From contig CAZGJL010000026.1 of assembly GCA_964526665.1 (NCBI GenBank), positions 1 to 9,424 of the forward strand: a stretch of DNA of 9,424 nucleotides, given 5' to 3'. The position numbers were made by a program, and so were the translations under genes. Positions within the stretch are counted from its first letter, which is position 1, and each line of letters begins with the position of its first letter. Of this stretch, positions 6,543 through 9,424 are shown in pieces. This stretch comes from M50B91 sp964526665 (GTDB lineage Bacteria > Patescibacteriota > Gracilibacteria > UBA4473). The notes under the pieces were generated by a model, which searched no databases, had not been told where the DNA came from, and saw nothing but the letters and a program-made list of their open reading frames with translations.

Positions 6543-6570
6543 TTGACAAACTATCATAGCTTCGTAAAAT
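6543..6570 (+). promoter_or_regulatory. Near-consensus sigma70 promoter of the ATPase B gene
   Basis: TTGACA (6543-6548, perfect -35), a 16-base spacer and TAAAAT (6565-6570, five of six). Transcription should start near 6577, giving a leader of about 27 bases that contains no Shine-Dalgarno before the ATG at 6604. With the terminator at 8009-8040 it defines a single-gene transcription unit. Confidence 0.75.
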
Positions 6571-6603
6571 CTGCGCGAACTTACTTTTTAACCGTATTGT
6601 GCG

Positions 6604-7986
6604 ATGCAAAAAACGTACGAAAATATCGAATCCATTGCTGGACCAATTTTGGTGGTGGACGGCGTCGAGGGCGTCAAATATGAAGAGCTTGTTGAAGTAA
6701 CTACTTCTACGGGTGACAAACGAATGGGAAAGGTTTTGGAAGCTGATGGTAGTAGAGCCATGGTCCAAATGTTTGAGTCTACTCAGGGACTTGCAACAGA
6801 TAGCCTAAAAGCAAAATTTACTGGGAAAGTAGCACAGCTTGGGGTTTCTCCTGACATGTTAGGACGAATCTTTAACGGTGCAGGAAAGCCAATTGACGGA
6901 GGAGTTGAAGTATTAGCTGAAAAAACAGTGGATATCTCAGGAATGGCCATTAACCCCTATTCACGAAGCTTCCCTTCTGACTTTATTCAGACAGGAATTT
7001 CATCGCTTGATGTGATGAACACGCTCGTGCGAGGACAAAAATTGCCAATTTTTTCTGGTTCTGGTTTGCCACACGCTGAACTAGCAACACAGATTGCTCG
7101 TCAAGCAAAAGTGAACGATGGATCAAAGTTCGCCGTAGTATTTGGAGCAATGGGAGTTACGTTTGAAGAAGGAATGTTCTTTCAACGTGAATTTGAGCGA
7201 ACTGGTGCTATTGAAAACGCAACATTGTTTATCAATACAGCAGCCGATCCCGTGGTTGAACGAATTTCTGTTCCACGAATGGCTCTTTCATATGCTGAGT
7301 ATTTGGCTTTTGAAAAAGACATGCACGTGCTTGTGATTTTGACAGATATGACCAACTACGCTGAGGCGTTGCGAGAAGTATCTGCTGCACGTAAAGAGGT
7401 TCCAGGACGACGTGGTTATCCAGGATACTTATATACTGACCTTTCTACGATCTACGAACGAGCAGGTCGAATCAAAACAGCAAAAGGTTCTGTGACGCAG
7501 ATGCCAATCTTATCTATGCCAGAGGACGATATTACTCACCCAATTCCAGATTTGACTGGATATATTACTGAGGGACAGTTTGTGCTTGACCGAGGCCTCT
7601 ATCAAAACAAAATCTTGCCTCCGGTGAATGTATTGAAGTCACTTTCTCGTCTTGCTGGTGCAGGAATGGGAGAAGGAAAAACTCGTGAGGATCACTCAAA
7701 ATTGAAAGATCAATTATTTGCGTGTTATGCCCGTGGTAAAGATGTTCGAGAGTTAGCAGTGGTGCTTGGAGAAAGCTCACTTTCTGACTTGGATAAAACA
7801 TACTTGAACTTTGCTAACCGATACGAAACAGAATTTCTTGGACAAGGATTCCAGGAAGAACGAACGATTATTGAATCACTTGAGCTTGGATGGGAATTAC
7901 TCCGAATGTTCCCTATCACGGAATTGAAACGTATTAATCAAAAAACATTGGATGCATATCATCCTGATTTGAAAGGAAAGAAATAG
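6604..7986 (+). CDS. atpB: V/A-type ATP synthase subunit B, encoded alone
   Basis: A 460-residue regulatory (non-catalytic) nucleotide-binding subunit of the V1/A1 head, which alternates with catalytic subunit A in an A3B3 ring coupled to ion transport across the membrane. Length and sequence match the archaeal/bacterial V-type B subunit throughout: YENIESIAGPILVVDGVEGV at the N-terminus, FIQTGISSLDVMNTLVRGQK (127-146), SGSGLPHAEL (151-160) in place of a canonical P-loop, TDMTNYAEALREVSAARKEV (247-266), PGRRGYPGYLYTDL (267-280), MPEDDITHPIPDLTGYITEG (305-324), SLSRL with the Arg (349) that faces the neighbouring site, and GEGKTREDH. It is not F-type AtpD. In most genomes it sits between subunits A and D; here the upstream gene is divergent ssb and the downstream gene is convergent, so it has no ATPase partner nearby. 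Stop is TAG. Confidence 0.97.
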   Translation: MQKTYENIESIAGPILVVDGVEGVKYEELVEVTTSTGDKRMGKVLEADGSRAMVQMFESTQGLATDSLKAKFTGKVAQLGVSPDMLGRIFNGAGKPIDGGVEVLAEKTVDISGMAINPYSRSFPSDFIQTGISSLDVMNTLVRGQKLPIFSGSGLPHAELATQIARQAKVNDGSKFAVVFGAMGVTFEEGMFFQREFERTGAIENATLFINTAADPVVERISVPRMALSYAEYLAFEKDMHVLVILTDMTNYAEALREVSAARKEVPGRRGYPGYLYTDLSTIYERAGRIKTAKGSVTQMPILSMPEDDITHPIPDLTGYITEGQFVLDRGLYQNKILPPVNVLKSLSRLAGAGMGEGKTREDHSKLKDQLFACYARGKDVRELAVVLGESSLSDLDKTYLNFANRYETEFLGQGFQEERTIIESLELGWELLRMFPITELKRINQKTLDAYHPDLKGKK

Positions 7987-8008
7987 TCTTCTTATTTACA
8001 AAGAAATT

Positions 8009-8040
8009 AAAAATCCCTGGAGTGATCCGGGGATTTTTTT
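8009..8040 (+). terminator. Bidirectional terminator between ATPase B and the convergent cell-wall gene
   Basis: AAAAATCCCTGG, loop AGTGAT, CCGGGGATTTTT form a 12-pair stem (one T-G wobble) running into a seven-T tract (8034-8040), 22 bases after the ATPase B stop. Read on the minus strand the same stem ends in TTTTT before AATTTC, and the minus-strand gene stops at 8045, so it serves both converging genes. Confidence 0.9.
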
Positions 8041-8044
8041 ATTA

Positions 8045-9424
8045 TTAGTTATTACTCGTTAATAATTCATTATTCTTCAATCTAATCACTGAATCAATTC
8101 TTGTGGTTTTAGCTAAAAACCCATCATATCGTTTTTTCCCATGATTGGCATCAACAACCTCTGTTGAATTAAAAAATGGAGTTTCCCCCACACCTTTATA
8201 ATTAGAGTGAATCATTTTTAATGGAATTCCTTGAGAATCAACCTCTGTCACAATACCAATGTGACGTCCTCCTGTCTCAAGATTCGTAGTTGTCAAAATA
8301 TCACCTTCCTGTATCAAAACCTTTTTTGATAATTTTTTTTCTGGAAATTTACAGATAATATTTGGATGTGTTATGGAAAAATCTTGTGGATTCTGGGCTA
8401 CTAATTTTTCAAAATTCGTGGTTCGTCTCATGTAAAAATTCCCTTTTTTCATTGCTCGCTCCAAGCTCGGAATGCTTTTGGTTTTCAATAAAGATTGAAC
8501 CACCAAATCTATACAAACAAGTGGTTTTTTATCTGTTTCTTTTTTTTCTCCTGTAAAGTTGTCCAGATATCTATATTTTCCATTTACTGTATTTACACTT
8601 GCAAATCCGTCACGATCATCCCAACTTGTGTCATACGGATGTCCTTCAAACTCTTTTGCAGAATTTATTAATTTTTCTGCTAATTCAGTTACTTCATTGT
8701 TTACTAAACTTTCTGAAACTTCAGTGTTTGCAATATATATAGGTGTTTTTTCTAATGAATTTTCTTTTATATATTGCCCAATCTCTGTTGCAATAAATGT
8801 TCCCGTACGAATACATGCTCCCGAATCACGTATCCCTAGTTTTGATATTTTTTCTGTTTCATGAAAATAAATACCTCTGTTTGCAATACTGCTATTCTTT
8901 GATTCACCACTAACAAGAACAAGGGCTGTTGTGTTCACTGTAGCAGGACCATTTAATGTAGAATTTTTTCCTTGTGGTGTTTTATGTTTAATGATTTCAT
9001 CTAAATGACCATTAATAATGTTTTTTACAAAAACTAATCCTTCAGGAGTCCCTTGTGACCCCGCAATATTACTAATACCTTTTTTTCCTGTTGAAATAGG
9101 AAATCTTTTTTCAAAAGACCATCCTCGCTCTCCTTTTTTAACTAAATAACCTTTTTGCAAATTTTTTCCTGCATCTAACACCAAAGAATATGTACCTATT
9201 GGTGAATTTTCCGAACCATCAATTTTTTGCAATGCACTACTATATTTAATATTTAATTGTGCTTGTTCAGTAGGTTTCACCACCTCCATTAAATAACCTC
9301 TTTCTGCTAATAACCCTTCAACTGTTCTATTTTCCGATTCTCGTCCTTTTATAAACTTCAAAGTATCGGGACTCATTCCTTTTTGCAGTAAAGTTTTTTC
9401 TGCTATAGCGAGTCCTTCCATTGA
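8045..9424 (-). CDS. L,D-transpeptidase / DUF1287-like cysteine peptidase fusion, 5' end outside window
   Basis: At least 458 residues; the frame stays open past the in-frame ATG at 9421-9419 to the window edge, so the N-terminus (perhaps with a signal peptide) is probably missing. Numbering here is from that Met. Residues about 74-230 resemble an L,D-transpeptidase (YkuD-type), which makes 3-3 peptidoglycan crosslinks: GSQGTPEG (121-128), RGIYFHET (His187) and SGACIR with Cys203. The usual SHGCIR motif has Ser-Gly-Ala instead. Residues about 255-440 resemble DUF1287/NlpC-P60-like cysteine peptidases: KPLVCIDLVVQSLL (Cys303), EGDILT (372-377), GRHIGIV (His387), MIHSN (His405) and a late HGKKRYDGF. 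This suggests one protein that both crosslinks and hydrolyses wall peptides. Both assignments are by motif; the second is weaker. The gene looks more A/T-rich than the ATPase gene beside it and converges on it across a shared terminator. Confidence 0.8.
   Translation of the reverse strand, partial: SMEGLAIAEKTLLQKGMSPDTLKFIKGRESENRTVEGLLAERGYLMEVVKPTEQAQLNIKYSSALQKIDGSENSPIGTYSLVLDAGKNLQKGYLVKKGERGWSFEKRFPISTGKKGISNIAGSQGTPEGLVFVKNIINGHLDEIIKHKTPQGKNSTLNGPATVNTTALVLVSGESKNSSIANRGIYFHETEKISKLGIRDSGACIRTGTFIATEIGQYIKENSLEKTPIYIANTEVSESLVNNEVTELAEKLINSAKEFEGHPYDTSWDDRDGFASVNTVNGKYRYLDNFTGEKKETDKKPLVCIDLVVQSLLKTKSIPSLERAMKKGNFYMRRTTNFEKLVAQNPQDFSITHPNIICKFPEKKLSKKVLIQEGDILTTTNLETGGRHIGIVTEVDSQGIPLKMIHSNYKGVGETPFFNSTEVVDANHGKKRYDGFLAKTTRIDSVIRLKNNELLTSNN

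Noticed and set aside
6505..6768. Minus-strand 87-codon frame over the ATPase promoter and 5' end
   Set aside because: It overlaps the certain ATPase B gene and its promoter, has no motif, and its composition is what an antisense frame would give.
6604..7986. F-type ATP synthase beta subunit
   Set aside because: The sequence lacks a GGAGVGKT P-loop and matches the V/A-type B subunit in every block, including SGSGLPHAEL and PGRRGYPGYLYTDL.

Overview
The window looks like a chromosomal segment of a bacterium with A+T-rich DNA and streamlined intergenic regions, probably from the Patescibacteria/CPR and perhaps near Peregrinibacteria or Gracilibacteria. That placement is an inference from overall character: an archaeal/vacuolar-type ATPase B subunit in a bacterial setting, big multi-domain wall-associated surface proteins, a CxDxIxNGxExxVDCGGxCxxC repeat protein, and almost no Shine-Dalgarno sequences. 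A 16S or ribosomal-protein tree would be needed to confirm it. The normal bacterial code fits: all long reading frames are intact without reading TGA as glycine, and two genes (yebC and the pseudouridine synthase) stop at TGA.

Layout. Most genes are on the minus strand. Reading that strand from right to left: a 5'-truncated cell-wall enzyme fusing an L,D-transpeptidase domain to a DUF1287/NlpC-like cysteine-peptidase domain (8045 to the right edge); then, across a plus-strand gene, ssb (5941-6393) with its own terminator; ndk (5401-5877); a 799-residue secreted SLH + RlpA-like + CAP protein (2943-5342); a secreted, C-terminally anchored fibronectin-III/Cys-repeat protein (1584-2885) with a strong promoter of its own; an RsuA/RluB/RluF-type pseudouridine synthase whose start overlaps the previous stop (892-1584); yebC (116-853); and possibly the start of a further gene at the left edge. 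The single plus-strand gene is a V/A-type ATP synthase B subunit (6604-7986), with a near-consensus promoter and a bidirectional terminator shared with the convergent cell-wall gene.

How the genes fit together. Two themes mix: housekeeping information processing (SSB, NDK, rRNA pseudouridylation, YebC translation factor) and cell-envelope construction (SLH anchor, RlpA-type glycan-cleaving domain, CAP domain, L,D-transpeptidase, cysteine peptidase, anchored Fn3 protein). The points most worth a second look are the SLH-RlpA-CAP architecture, the L,D-transpeptidase/DUF1287-like fusion with an altered active-site motif, the solitary ATPase B gene, the C-terminal SGPAG-TM-RRR anchor, and the general lack of Shine-Dalgarno sequences. 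I found no RNA genes, CRISPR arrays, insertion sequences or att sites.
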